The translations under genes and the position numbers were made by a program. Of a DNA stretch of 64,000 bases, positions 24,595 through 37,900 are shown piece after piece (positions within the stretch are counted from its first letter, which is position 1; each line of letters begins with the position of its first letter). Source of the DNA: Adiantum capillus-veneris (taxonomy: Eukaryota; Streptophyta; Polypodiopsida; Polypodiales; Pteridaceae). Where the stretch lies: positions 71,808,910-71,872,909 of the forward strand of contig CM043960.1 in NCBI GenBank assembly GCA_014529385.2, given 5' to 3'. The notes beneath the pieces are model-generated. The model worked only from the letters and a program-made list of their open reading frames with translations, did no database searches and was not told the origin of the DNA.

Positions 24595-26268
24595 ATGGCA
24601 GCCACAAAGTCACCAGCAAAGAAGAAAAGGATGACCATAAAAGATTACCTAGAAGAGATAGAGCCCTTCGTCATATCATAAGGAACTCTAAATCCAACAA
24701 GCACATGGATCCAAGAAGATCTGCTAGAGTCAAATGATCTGAAGATCTACCAAGGCGTATTCAAAGACACCGAAGGAAACATGATAGAGCTACCAATGCT
24801 ACCGCGGGAACTCAATGAGTTCGTCAGAAGCAAGATGAAAGAGTATCTGGAGAAGATTGATCTCCACAATTACTTTGAAGCGGTGCCGGCAGGTATTGAC
24901 ATAAAAAGAGTATGGGAATTTGTGACAACAATAAAAGAAGATGGAGTGGCCCGAGTTACAAATCTGCAGGGCAAGCCAGGAACTGAGATTCTAATCACAG
25001 AAAGAGTAGTGGAAACTGCACTAGACCTCTCCAACAAGGGGGATAGTGTAACCAAAAGAAGAGACGAAGTAAAGGTGTACACTGAAAAGAAAGCCAACTA
25101 TACCTTTGAAGATATTGCCAACCCCAAAGTGGCAATCATGAGTCAGCTGTACAATCAATATTTCCATATGTGTACAAAGCGGCCACAAAAGTACAGGATG
25201 CCGCCTACAGCAATTTCCACAACATTAACTTGGGCAATGCAGAAAAGCAAGCCGAAGATCATCAATTATGTATCTTATGTACATGATAATCTGGTGAAGA
25301 TGGGCAAGAACAACCCCACATACATTGTGCTGGGTGAGCTAATCACGAAGGTGATTTATGAAGCATTGCACGCCAAGGGGAGATGGCCTGACCCTCCATC
25401 ACAGAACGACTGGCTGAGGCTCAAGGAAGATAAGGAAGATGAACAACCAAAAGCACCAAGGATGGCAACCCGTTTGAAACTCCGGTTAGAAACCGTGCAA
25501 GAAGAGCAGCCAGAGTTGAAGAAAGGAAAGAAAGAATCTGCCCAAGTGCCAACAAAAGAGACAAAATCACAGAAAGCGGCATGTCTAGAGCAGCTGATGG
25601 AAAGCTTCAGGGCAGAAAGAGCCCTAAAAGGAGATTTAGATGAGCTATGGAATCCATCTCTAGAAGCAATGTCGGGATCATCCCGAAGGGTGCACAGAGA
25701 CAGATTCGATGATTACATTAAGAATTTTGAGATTCTTGATGCCACAGCAGAGAATATCCCACATGTACCCTTTACAGAAGAGGAAGTGGAGCAAGTCCGA
25801 CAGAAACTGCTAGAAGAGCAGGAGGGCCAAGAGAGAGAAAGGAAGACCAAGGTGGACAGAGATTTCAAGAAAAAGCCGACAACTCCACCGGCCAATCCTG
25901 AGTCCATCCCACCGCCCTCACCACCTCCTCGTAGCCCTCCACAAGAAGACAAAGAGGAACAAGACAAACCAGAAGACCAAGAAGAGTCCAAGCAAGAGCA
26001 AATCCAGGAGCAAGAACCAAAGGAAGAGGCTAAGCCTAAAAGTGGGCAACTAGAGCCAAATGAATCATACAACACATTTCTAGACCTGCTAGCTTCCGGA
26101 TATACAAAAGAAGAGGCTGCCACAGTTGCATTCGACTTGGCAAGCATGGGGCCCAAAGAGGAAATGCAAATCATACGGTTAGTAGAGCTAAAGGAGATGG
26201 CCACTAATACAGTGGACCTGCACCCGCCTACTAATGATTGGGATGTGGTAATGACAAAGCTAACCGGG
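24595..26268 (+). pseudogene. Element B accessory ORF, copy 1 (truncated by element D)
   Basis: ATG at 24595 opens a frame starting MAATKSPAKKKRMTIKDYLEEI, with TAA at 24679 and then open to the element D junction. The same TAA is in all three copies, so the usable start may be a later Met (MIELPML at 24781), or the stop predates the triplication. Residues after 24781 form a globular domain of about 210 residues (VWEFVTTIKEDGVARV, TLTWAMQKSKPKI, TYIVLGELITKVI) that loosely recalls the putative plant transposon protein domain of Athila-type downstream ORFs. A Pro/Glu/Gln-rich charged stretch and a helical segment follow. Its position between pol and the 3' LTR matches the env-like ORF position of Athila. 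No membrane segment is visible. Function unknown. Confidence 0.65.
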
Positions 26269-26519
26269 TGTGCGCTCCTTGCCGCACTGTCGAAGCAAGG
26301 GACTTGCCAATACACCGTATGCGAGCCACAAACGGCTCCAAGCACACAACAAGCCTAAACTAGCAAGCTCAAGAAAACAAAGGGTGTGTCACTCACCGCT
26401 CTACGCTCGCCTTCGTGGTGGATTCCTCGCCGCGATGAAGAAGAAGCTGCAGTCGTGCCGCGCTCAACCGCTTCGCCGCCGTCGTGCCTTCGTAATGCTC
26501 GATCGCACACACACTCTCC

Positions 26520-26555
<36 letters not shown>

Positions 26556-26851
26556 AGGAGGTGAAGAAGAAGAAGAAGATGGAGATGGAGCAAGAGCACT
26601 CTTCAATTGCACAAATGAGAGAATGAGTAAAAATTAGGTTTAGTTGGCTTTTATAGGAGCTCACCCCATTCACACTTGGGCGCCCATGCTTAACCAACTA
26701 ATCCCTTGAATGTCCAAGTTAAAGTGCGCCTCTCATCGGCGATCACTCTACCTTTCCCTATTGGTCCGACAAGCCCGGTACCTGACTCTATCGAATACAT
26801 AATACACGTCCATCGTAGGTGATGGGTGTCTGTGTGCCGTGAGGGTTAACA
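26269..26851 (-). repeat. Element D 3' LTR
   Basis: 583 bp, TGTGCG to TTAACA, with (CT)n(CA)n inside at about 26516-26553. A TATA box on the minus strand lies at 26649-26655, matching the one in the 5' LTR. Confidence 0.95.
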
Positions 26852-26865
26852 TGCCCCCCTTCCTG
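26852..26865 (-). promoter_or_regulatory. Element D terminal polypurine tract
   Basis: The minus strand reads AGGAAGGGGGGCA directly next to the 3' LTR, the expected primer for plus-strand synthesis. Confidence 0.85.
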
Positions 26866-28214
26866 ATGTAGATTCCGTCCTCGGAAGCTATTGAGTTGAA
26901 GCTGGTTCGTCGAGGTGGAAGAGCATTTGAGATGAATGTCCTTAGCCTTCTTCAGTCACTGCAAAATCAAACAACATTGGCACAGTAATTGCATTCTCTT
27001 AAAAAGCATATGCAGTTTTAGGTAGACACATTGATTGGTCAAAGAATTTCAAACAATTTGATAGCAATGAACATTAAATTGCAATGTAATCAAATGCATA
27101 AACAGATATAAAGGTAGAAAATTAAACAAGTCTGGGGTCGCTAATTTAACGGTCGAAAAGCACTAGAGATCGAATATTAATACCATGGGTAAGCTTCTTA
27201 ATTTTCTGTGGTCAATTAAGTTGTTTAATCGCGAGAGCCAAGTATTCATGTTCAAGGGCTGACTAGAGGCTATATCTAGAAAACCTTGTAGTTAAGCTAC
27301 CATAAAAGGAATTTCTCATGAAATCATCGCCTGACTGATTACTTTTTCTTTGACCCCCCAAGGTCTTTTCACAGTGATTCAATTATGATGTGTGTGCTTA
27401 TTTTGTATGCCTTGGGTTTTTTGCTTTTCAAGGAAAAGCGCCCACACTGGGAACCTCTAGGGCTCTAGTACCATAGGCAATACATGTGAGTGAAGTACCA
27501 AATCAAGCTGAGATTTCTCTTCCAGCTTAAAATTTTACATTGTGGCACTTTGATTTTTTGTTTGTTCATTTTCATCATTTTAATTTTGTAACTTTGGGGG
27601 GTCATATAACACTGTTACCCTCCCCAGGCTCATCACATTAGTAAACTCCCTTTATAATACTTACGCTAAAGGTCAATAGGGTTAAGCCCACTAGAAAGCC
27701 CTAGTACATTTCATACAATGCTGCCTAAATCGGATTAAGAACCTAAGTAACCATTGTTTATTAGGAAGGCATTCCCCATGGTATTAAGAGAAGATTTCTA
27801 ATACCTAGCTTGGTCAAACTAGCTTAGTCGGACTGCTTGATTTTTAAACCTAGACAAGTGATTATGACAAAACATTACATTGAATTAAATGTTTGATACT
27901 AAGCCAATGCGCTGAATATTATGCTACCAATCACAATCAAAGCAGACAATCATGGATGCAAAAAAGATAAGGGCAATGCTAATGGACAAGAAACACCTGT
28001 TTGTGTTGATGGTCGCGCTTGATTTGAAGTGTGAACGAGAGAAAGGTTCCATGAAGGTCCAAATCCTATCAATAGCAACACGCTCCTGTACACACTAGGA
28101 AACAAAAGGAATACCTCCAGGAGGCACATCAGTGGGAAAAATTAAAACTCCTAAAAAACAAACTCAAAACACCATCTAGACCCCTAACCTACCTATCTGT
28201 CACCCCTTTTAGAA
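26866..28214 (-). other. Element D 3' untranslated region
   Basis: About 1.35 kb of AT-rich sequence with no frame worth calling, between the accessory ORF and the terminal polypurine tract. Confidence 0.6.
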
Positions 28215-28646
28215 TCAAGGAAAGAGGATATTATATAAACCGGGTGGCCACCCTAAGGCTAGGCCTCTATCCTCATCATCTAGATAAATAAAATCGTTGT
28301 CCGTGAGGCCATAGTCTTCCTCGGTCTCTATTAGTTCCTCTTCATCATCCTCTTGTGCAAGCATGCTAATCAAGAACCTCGTGATGCGTGGATACTCATC
28401 TTGTGCAAAAGAATAAGCATGTGCCATTGGAGACACATTCGCCACTGGGTAGGGATCACTAGTTAGCCATAGACGTATCAGCCATTCTAACTCCTCAAAA
28501 TTTCTCTCACATGCAAGGCTCTCTATCAAATCCCATTCGCAAGAAAGTATAGGGTAGCATACGTAGAACACTTGTTGAAAAGACAAGGGGTACCTTTCAT
28601 CAAAAATAGAAGTGCATGCCTCTGGTGAAGTAGCCATTTCTGACAA
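28215..28646 (-). CDS. Element D accessory ORF, 143 aa, acidic, unknown function
   Basis: An intact frame starting MSEMATSPEACTSIFDERYP. Residues 20-60 are hydrophobic/aromatic and look helical (QQVFYVCYPIL, LEWLIRLWLTSDPYP). Residues 95-130 are strongly acidic (QEDDEEELIETEEDYG, YLDDEDRG). There is no signal peptide, zinc motif or membrane span. It lies between the two polypurine tracts, the place where Athila-type elements carry an extra ORF, but it does not resemble the coiled-coil ORF of element B. A TATA-like CTTATATATAAG lies about 80 bp upstream. I do not recognise the protein. Since the element is young, an open frame alone is weak evidence of selection. Confidence 0.55.
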   Translation of the reverse strand: MSEMATSPEACTSIFDERYPLSFQQVFYVCYPILSCEWDLIESLACERNFEELEWLIRLWLTSDPYPVANVSPMAHAYSFAQDEYPRITRFLISMLAQEDDEEELIETEEDYGLTDNDFIYLDDEDRGLALGWPPGLYNILFP

Positions 28647-28724
28647 GACAGATAGATTTGGTTAGGCCTTTAAAACATAAGAGTTGTTTTTGTGTGTTGC
28701 TTGACTTGACACGGTGAATTTGGA

Positions 28725-28736
28725 CTTATATATAAG
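28725..28736 (-). promoter_or_regulatory. TATA-like box upstream of the accessory ORF
   Basis: The perfect dyad CTTATATATAAG lies about 80 nt before the 143-codon ORF. A second TATATATATAG lies near 28806-28819. A dedicated promoter for the accessory transcript is inferred only. Confidence 0.35.
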
Positions 28737-28897
28737 ATCTGATAGGGTGCTCTCTCATTGCTAGGCGCTCTTGCTCTTTACTATTTTTGTTTTTTTGCGA
28801 GTATAAGGCTATATATATACATTCCCTAAGATCGGAGATTGAGAGGTCAGGGAAAAAGGTTGAGAGGGAAACAAATGAATGATGACTGTCAGCAAAC

Positions 28898-28912
28898 ACT
28901 CCCCCCTTCCTT
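28898..28912 (-). promoter_or_regulatory. Element D internal polypurine tract
   Basis: The minus strand reads AAGGAAGGGGGGAGT, beginning about 8 nt after the pol stop codon (TGA at 28920-28922). It is almost the same as the terminal tract at 26852 and parallels the internal tract of element B. Confidence 0.65.
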
Positions 28913-28919
28913 GGGTAGA

Positions 28920-31900
28920 TCATACCGTTTGAAATGAGCTTGTCACCCTTTGAAACCAATTGTTCCAGTTGGTAATAGGTGAGGGTTTTTGCCAGTAGTT
29001 TGTTATTACCCTAGGTGCCTCGTCAAGCTGCAAGGGTGGTAAGGTACTCTCCCAGGATTTTATTTGCAACGTTGTTGTAGGTGGTGAACTTACCCCGGAA
29101 GGTGCAAACTCTTTCGTGCTTGGATGGATATGTACAGTGGTAGGTGGAGGTTGTGTCGAAGCTTCTATTTGCGTATAGGAACTACATGAAGAGCAAGAAG
29201 CTTCATTTGATTTCCCTGTTCCTGAGCTAGGTGGGACAAATCGTTCTTTCTTTGGTACCCAAACTAGCTCTAGAACGGGTGTGTAACGTTTCATGATTTT
29301 TTCCTTTCCGCAATTTTCAATTTGTTTTGGAGCCACAGGATTGGGTTTACATGGGCCAGGTGACAGGTAAGAGTACACTTTACGTTTGGGCACCCAGATT
29401 TGATCATTCCCTTCATAGTATCCTTGGGCTTCCAATAGTCGTTTAGGAATCCAACGCAGCGTTTCTTTACATTTCTTGGAGTGAGTGGTACGGTTCTTAC
29501 TAGGTTTCCGTTTTTTTGCATCAACCATGCTCACTACAGAGGTTTTAGGGACCCACTTGTATGTTTTCTCTGTTATATTAGGATGGTTCTTGTGTGTCTC
29601 AAGCTTTCTTTCAACTACATTAGTTGAAGCTCTAGAGAGTTGGGCTATGGGGACGTATGGTTCAACCTCCTGGACATGCAATGTCTTGGGTTTTATTTCC
29701 TTGGGCAATATCTCAGGGACTATGGCTTGAGTGGTAGGGCTAAGAGTTGGTTTTTGCGTTGTAACACCCCCAGTCCCCCAATCAATAGTGCATTTGGTGG
29801 CTATCATCCACGTGCGGCCTAGGTTTATATTACCCTCCATAGTTCCAGTAGGCATGACCAAAAAGTCTTGAGCTACCACCCCATTGTCATAACTGACAGA
29901 AGTGTGCCAGATTCCAAAAACCGCAGTTTTTTTCTTGTTGACACCCTTGACTTGGATAATACTCTCAGATAGAGGTGGCTGCCCTAACTGACACCACACC
30001 CCATAGGATAGCAGATTGTATTTAGCACCCGTGTCCAATAAGGCGTTATATAGCACTTTTCCATAGGCACTATTTAACTCAATGGGGTATCGTAGAGGTG
30101 TGTCAGAGTCCAACCCATCCTCTTCGATTTCCACGTGGAATGCATTTGTGACCCCAAGGTTAGCCTCTCGTTTTTGTCTTATACGTTGTTGTCGCTCCTT
30201 AGCCTCAGCTTGAGCTTGTATCTTGTTTAACTCGGTTTGTGCTTTGGCGGCCTTCTTTTGATGAATGGCCCGTAGTTCTTCTTGGCTTAAAGGATCATAA
30301 TATCTTTTGAATTTACTCCCATTGAGGAATCCAATGGTTTCAACTCCATCAAGAGTTTCCACACGAAGGGTACCTTGTGGGGTAATTTCACATACTCTAT
30401 ATGGTCCTTTACCAGCATGTTTCAACTTTTTCTTCTCTTTACGTACTCCATACATAAGGACTTTATCACCAACTTTGATATCCTTGTCCTTCACATGGCG
30501 ATCAAACCACTTCTTTCTCCTATCCTTTTCCACAAGAGCATTTTGCACAGCCAACTGTCTCTCTTCGTCTAGTTTTTCTAAGATAAACAAACGCTCGGTT
30601 AAGGGGTTACCATTCCATCCTTCTTGCGAAGCTACCCTAAGACTAGGAATGACAAACTCCCAAGGCATAACCGCTTCTTGGCCGTATACCATTTTGAATG
30701 GTGTACAATTAATAGCCACTTTATAAGCAGTACGATAAGCCCATAGAGCAGATGTCAACTTCAAATCCCAATCAGTGCGATGAGCTTCTACCGTCTTGGT
30801 TAAAATAGAGATTAGAGTCTTGTTGGTGCTCTCGGCTTGTCCATTAGCTTGCGGGTAATAAGGTGTAGACTTATGGTGGGATATCATAAAGGTCGTGGTA
30901 AGCTCTCTTATTACCTCATTTATAAAATGGGTACCATTATCACTAACAATTTCAAAAGGGCAACCAAATCTTGTGATAATGTTCTCAAAAAGAAACTTAG
31001 CTGTTGTCCTCGCGTCAGCTTTTTGTGAAGCCTTAGCTTCAGCCCACTTTGTTACATAGTCCGTAGCAACTAGAATATATCGAGATTGAGTGTTGCGAGC
31101 TGCGGGACTAATTGGACCTACAAAGTCTAAGCCCCATTTTTCAAATGGTTGGGTTACTTTAATAGGATGTAAGGGCATTCTGTCCTTGCGCTGTGTGGTC
31201 TTGTAACGTTGGCACTCATCACACCCTTTTGTAAAAAGTGATGCATCCTTAAATAAAGTTGGCCACCAATAGCCTGATTGCAGCACCTTTCTAGCAGTCA
31301 GGTCCCCTGAAAAATGTCCTCCTGCTATGCCCATATGTGCTTCTTGCAAGATATACAAATATTCATCCTCGCGGGCACAACGCCTAAGAATATCGTCCTT
31401 GCCTAATCTATACAGGGTTCCGGCAATCAAACAATAGGGTTCACATTCTTTTACTAGCCTTCGAGCGATATCCTTACGAAGTTCCTTGGGTGGAAAACCA
31501 TTAACTAAAAAGTTAACAATGTTCTCACTCCATTCAGGCATAGTCTCAACTATGAATAGGGAAGTATCGGGTAATTCATCATCAACTCCTGTAGGGGCTT
31601 CACCATTGGGTATGCGAGACAAATGATCAGCCATGACGTGCCTTTTACCGGGTCTCACTACAATCGTGAAATCAAACTCAAGAAGAATTAACAACCATCG
31701 TGTGATTCTTCCTGTGGAGCATGGCTTGTTTACCAGATACAGCAACGCTTGATGATCCACATAAAATACAAACTTGTTTGCCAGAAGGTAGTAGCGAAAT
31801 TTCTTTACTGCATAAACCATTGCCAAACCTTCTCGCTCTGTAGTGGTGTAGTTCCTTTCAGCATCGTTCAATTGACGGCTTGCAAAGCTAATGGGATAGT

Positions 31901-34900
31901 CCAATTTATGTTCTCCTGGTTGAGTGAGAACACACCCAATAGCAAAGTTTGATGCATCAATATGCACATGGAAAATGACATCCCAGTTAGGTGTCCTTAA
32001 AATTGGAGCACTTGCTAGTGTTTTCTTCAATTGTTCATAGGCCTGGTCACACTCTTCAGTCCATTTAAATTCAATGAGAAGCTTGTACAAAGGACGTGCT
32101 ATCTCAGCGAAAAATAAAATAAACCGTCGATAATAACCCACGTGTCCCATGAACCTTTGAACTCCCTTGTAATTGGTTGGTGGTGGTAACTCTAGAATCA
32201 CTTTAATTTTGCTCTCATCGGTTGAGATACCATTCTTGGATACTATATGCCCTAAAATAACTCCATGCTTGACCCAAAATTGGCATTTGAACGGGTTCAA
32301 TGAGATACGATATAACCTACATTTTTCAAACACCTTCCGCAAACATGATAGATGTTCTTTCCAAGAAGAGTAAACACAAAGGTCGTCTAAGAAAGCTTCA
32401 CAAAACTCTCTCAAATATTCTTTAAAAGCAGTGTTTATTAATCGTTGGAATGTAGCAGGGGCATTTGTTAAGCCAAAAGCCATCACACGAAATGCAAACA
32501 CGCCAAATTCTGTGATGAAGGCAGTTTTAGCTTGGTCCTCTAGCGCTATCGTGATTTGGTTGTAGCCTGAGTACCCATCTAGAAAGCTATAAGCTTCCTT
32601 GCCTGCAACTCTTTCGAGTACATGTTCGGAATATGGTAGGGGGTAATGGTCTCTTCTAGTAGCTGCATTAACTTTTTTGAGGTCCACGCACACCCTGAGT
32701 TTCCCATTCTTTTTTGGCACGATAACTATTGGCGACACCCATTCAGAGTGTTCAATAGGATATATGAACCCACATTTGATAAGCTTTTCTAGTTCTTCTT
32801 GAATGATCTTTGCGTACTTAGGATTCATCGGGTAGGGTCTTTGTTGTACGGGCTTCGCAGTGCTAATCATAGGGATTGTATGTTGGACCACAGAAGGCGG
32901 AACACCTTTCATATCATGGTATGTCCAAGCGAATACGTCCTTGAATTCCTTGAGAAGCTCTTTGAGGACCGCCTCTTCAACTTCTGTGAGGTCTTGGGCA
33001 ATAAAAACAGGTTTTGATTCTTCACCGGGGTCAGCTAATTCTATTTCTTTAACTATTGCCGGACCATCATAGATTCCATTATTCCCATCGATAGGTATTC
33101 TTTGGGCTTTTGTGTACACAACCTTTGCTTCCCCTGTGGTGTAAGATTTGAAATGTTCTGGTGCAGGATGCAAGTCTGTGGATTCTGGTTGTGCGTTGGT
33201 TTGTGCTTCCATTTCTGCTTTCTTGTGTTGTCGAGCTAACTCTTGGTTTTGACGCCTCCTTGCAGTGCGGCTCAACTTTGGCTTGTCTATGATCTCTAAT
33301 TGGGCTATGTCATGGGGTCGTGGTCTACACCACATAACATTTTGGAGATATTCACCCCAATTGTCTACCAATTTTCGATGAGCATCACATGCTCCTATAT
33401 AACTGAGCCATTCTGCTGAGGATCTCTTCTTGTTTATCCTAGCACGTACATTGGCTCGATATCGACGCCTCTTAAGGTTTTTCTTTTTCTTATTTGAGAC
33501 CTGCTTTTGATTTGCATTTAGATCTGGCTCACTAAAGGAGTCCTCGTTGGTGTCCTCTTCACTCTCGGAGGAGCTATCATCGGTTGATGTGCTCGATCCT
33601 TCCGAATGTTTTGACTGTGAACTTGCTCCACTCTCTAATTCATGAGATTCAGAATCCGTTTCACTCTGGGAGTCAGTGTCCAAGTCGTGTTGGTCAAAGT
33701 CTTCTATTGAGCTATCAGTGTCACTGTCAGATTGGTCCACAATTGCCTTGCCCTTAGAAGATGCATGTATGGCACTTATCATGTTCAGAGGTGCAATTTG
33801 TGGTACCTCTTCCCCCTCTGGTGTGACCCAAGTGGTTCCTCTATTTCCCCAGGTATCTATGGTTGCAGCTAGGTGTACCCAATCCACATTGTCCGACTCA
33901 GTCATCCCAGGTAGGATATCCATATAAGGAGAATCTTGGCCAATGTCTGTATCCTTCTTACAAGTGTAACAATATTGTAGTGGGGCCGAGTGAACTGTGG
34001 TGTCAGAGCGATGATCAATAATGGTTTTACTCCCTAAGGGGTGTACCTTACCAGTCACCAAATCCACTCTAAGGACAGAGTCTTGGAATTGCAAATAGAC
34101 ATGATTTTTAGACCAATCGTGAACCATTTGTGCTTCCCTCATGAATGGTCGTCCTAAAATCATTTCATATGACATAAGGTGTTTAGAGAAATCCATTACA
34201 ATGAACGTATGTCGTACCTTGTGTCCTAGAACTTTGATCTTAAGATCCTTGAGCATCCCCATAGGTTTGGCTATGGTACCATTTGCCATCTTTACCACAA
34301 TGTTAGTAACACTGAGGCGGGGTTTTCCCATGGATTCCCAACAATCTTTTGTAACGATGCTAACTCCCGCACCACCATCAAGAATTCCCTTTATAGTTAA
34401 TCCCTTGGTAGTGATGGGTAGGGTCGCATTAGACTCGTCGCCTTCAAAATACTGCCCTAATTCGTTAATGGGTACCTCGATCACAGACTCGTGTCCATCT
34501 AAGTCAAGTGATTGCACATGATTTTCCTCATCAATCATAATCGAGTCAGGCCTATTTGGTTGCGCAAACTGCGGTAATCCCGTTCGTAGCTCTCCGTTAA
34601 GGAATGCTCGAAGTGCAAGGAATAACTCAGGATCTCCATACAGCTTTGCTATGATCGTGGTTCGGACCTCAGAAGACATGAAGTCCACTAGTTTGGCAAC
34701 ATTCATTGGCGTTTTGCAGGGTGTAGGTCCTTGACTAGGAACTGGTGAGGATGGAATCTCATATTCCTCAATGGGATCAGGTATTCCTTCGTTAAACATC
34801 CTTTCCAACAAGAAGGGTGTATGCTCACTTTCTGATGTCCTGTCCTCACTCCCTTCTTGGATGATACTAGATATGGCTAACGGTCTATGGTTCATGTGGG

Positions 34901-37900
34901 GTGGATGAACTTGCGTGGGAAACACTGTGTCATGAATTTTGACATGCATGGGTTCTGGTTCTAGTTTCCTTTGAGTCTCCTCCACTAAACCTCTTAGATG
35001 TTTCACCTGCTCAATCTCGTCTACTGGGTTTGGGTACGTCCCAATCTTCTTTTTACGATTTTTTCCTTTTTGCCCCTGCGGTTTATCTTGGGGGTCTTGG
35101 ATTGGATTTGGAAACACTTGTGGTGTTTTCAGAGGCTCTTTATGGTTTTCTCTTATTCGGTTTTCATTTGGTTCCATGTTACGGTTTTCTTTGTCGGTCT
35201 TTCTCTTTGTGGTATTGGTTCTAGTCTCCATTGTCTCGACTGAATCTGAATCATCCTCGAGGTCATTCATATACACGGGGTCATCTCCTGTTCCTATGTT
35301 TGTTTTGGAACTTGGCTTTGAATTTTCCGTATTCTGCGACTTCTTCCTTCGTGTCTTCTTTTTCTTTGCTTGGATAACTGACGCGGTATCTCTCTCTTCG
35401 AGGATATGTCCTGGCCCTTGAAGCATGGACCGTGTAATCGCATAAGCGGGTGCGACGGGTGGTATTGGCGATGTCACACTAGCAATTTCGACCAAATTCA
35501 GGGGTGTGATTTTAGGCGCATTTGGGTTATAGGGGCATTGGGCAATCAAGTGATCTATGCCACAACGATTACATGTGAGTATTGGCATTGCAGACGTGCT
35601 CCCTTGATTCACTTGCATCTGTGCAGCATTCTTTTGCAGCCTAATAGGGCACTCCGCTACTCGATGTGGTCCACCACACTCGTAGCATTGAAGAGGTGGC
35701 CTCCTAGCCTGGGTGTTGATATTTTGACCTCTGGATGCGAGAGCAGCAGCTTGATAAACCGGCTTGACTTGTCCCCAACAATCTTCCATGTAGTATATAG
35801 GACACTCTTCCAATGTATCAAGTCCGTAGGCAATACTAGTGTCTATTTCCTCCTCACAACCATCTGCATAAGCATTTGATGGCTCGCAACCCACTTGGTT
35901 CATAGGGGCGACTCTTGGATGCGGGGGCTGCGGTCCTAGCACAGGAGGTGGTAGCGGTGTAGCTTGTACAACATTTTGAGATCTAGGGACCATGTGTTGC
36001 GGTAGTTGCTCAACAGGTGGAGTAGGCATCAATACAGGAGCTCGAGGCGCATCCGTCCAGGCTACAGGTGGTCTATTTGCCATCATACGTTTGATCATTA
36101 AACAATCCTTAGCTTGGTGACCATACCTACCACATGCGTTGCAAGTTCCATTAAATTTTACTCTAAACGTAGGGCACTCACTAGTGCTATGTGGACCTAA
36201 GCAAATGGAACACCATTGTTGCTCCCTTCTTGGATACATGTGACTATTTTGAGGGGGTCGATTATCCTTAAGAGACTCTTGGATTGCCTTGGTGAGGTCT
36301 GTCAAGAATGTCTCAAATACCTTTGGCTCATTGGCAATGGGCTTTGCAGTCATGGGTTCATACTCAATGGCTTGTGAGCTAGTGGATCTCGTGTCAGTAG
36401 ACACCCTCATGCCTGCTATCATCAAGTTGTCCTCTAATTGGATTGCATTGGCAGTGACATCTTCCCAGGTTGTGATACCTCTAATCACTAGTCCATTATA
36501 GATTCCTTCATTCCTCAACCCTCGAATGAATCGATCAAGCAGTTGGTTATTGTTGAAGCGCTCATTTACAGGGCAACGAGAGTTTAAGTGCTTTAGACGA
36601 CTAATGAAGTCCCTTACTGACTCTCCTTCCTTACGTTCGGCCTTCTGTAGCTGAGATGCTACACCCCAAAGCACACCTTCTCGTATGTACTCCTTTAGAA
36701 ACAACCTTCGAAGGGTAGGGTAGATTGTTTTCTCGTCCACCCTTAGGGTCCTATACCAATCTCCAGCCTTCCCACTTAATGTCAAGCTTAAGGCATTGCA
36801 CTTATGTAGTTCGTTGCGTTCCCCTAAGGAATCACATACTTGTTCAAACACTTCAATGTGTTTTCTAGCATCTTCGTCCCCATTGAATTTTTGCGTGAGT
36901 TTGGCAATTTGTACTGCCTTACTTCTAGGCTCTCTATCAGATGCATGACGCATATTTTCCGCGATAGATCGACCTATGGTTTGAGCAAACGCTGCCAAGT
37001 CACCTATGTGAGGAGGCAGGGCCGGTGGAGGTACTCTTGGAATCATATGTGGGAGAGGAACGGGTACCGGTCTTGGCATATGTGTGGATGATGCAGGATA
37101 TGGAACATAACCGGGCATAGGTCCACTCGGATAAGAGCTAGGGAGCGGCACTCGAGGAGCATAAGCAAGTGGTACAATTGGAGGTGTGGGGGCCATGTGT
37201 GCATAAGGGGCTAGAGGCACATACGGTCGAGGCCCCATATTAGGTACTACGACACTAGGTAGTGGCACTGCGCTAACCGTAGATGTCATCGGTACATTCT
37301 CTGTCAGGCTTATCCCTGGAGTGAGCACTGGGTTTTCCTTAATAGAGGGTTGAGCCAAGTTAGGGAAGCTAAAGTTTTCGCTCGGAGGCTCAGATTGCAT
37401 AGAGACCCCAGGTGAAATGACGTAAGATGGGTCCATGGGGCTCATTAGAGGAGTCTCCATTTGTGATAGAGTAGGCTGTTGAGCCTTGCTCGTATCCAGA
37501 AATCTCATGGGGCCAGTTGAGAGTATATTTACCCCTCGGTTTTGCCTTTCTGATTGAATAATGCCATGGATAACATTACAGATCATTTTCTGTTGATCTT
37601 CGATGCTCGTGGCACTAGAGGTGGATTGTACAATCTCTATCCATCCTACATGGTAGGCGTGGCCAGAGTGTAGATCCGTCAACACCTCAGTGTGGAGGTC
37701 GTATGTCCAATGATCATTAATGAACAATCCTTCTAGAGTCGACGTGTTAACGGTTTCTTGTGAGGTAGAAGCAATGTTGCTCCCCGTGGTTTTACTTGTC
37801 ACCAACGGTACTCTAGAGGGAACTTCTGAAGGAGGCAGCTCAACAGGGCCTTCTTGGTAAGAAGTTGGTAGGATATCCACATGGACACTCTTTGGGGGTG

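Noticed and set aside
25713-26345. Ser/Cys-rich minus-strand frames of about 210-230 residues opposite the accessory ORF (also 41318-42007 and 43610-44248)
   Set aside because: They are antisense shadows of the Glu/Lys/Pro-rich hinge, conserved only because the unit is a recent triplication.
26270-26697. Frames in the element D LTRs (also 38853-39423)
   Set aside because: They span LTR, microsatellite and junction sequence and encode no domain.
28726-28959. 77-residue minus-strand frame after pol of element D
   Set aside because: It overlaps the pol stop and the internal polypurine tract, with no domain and no support for its start.
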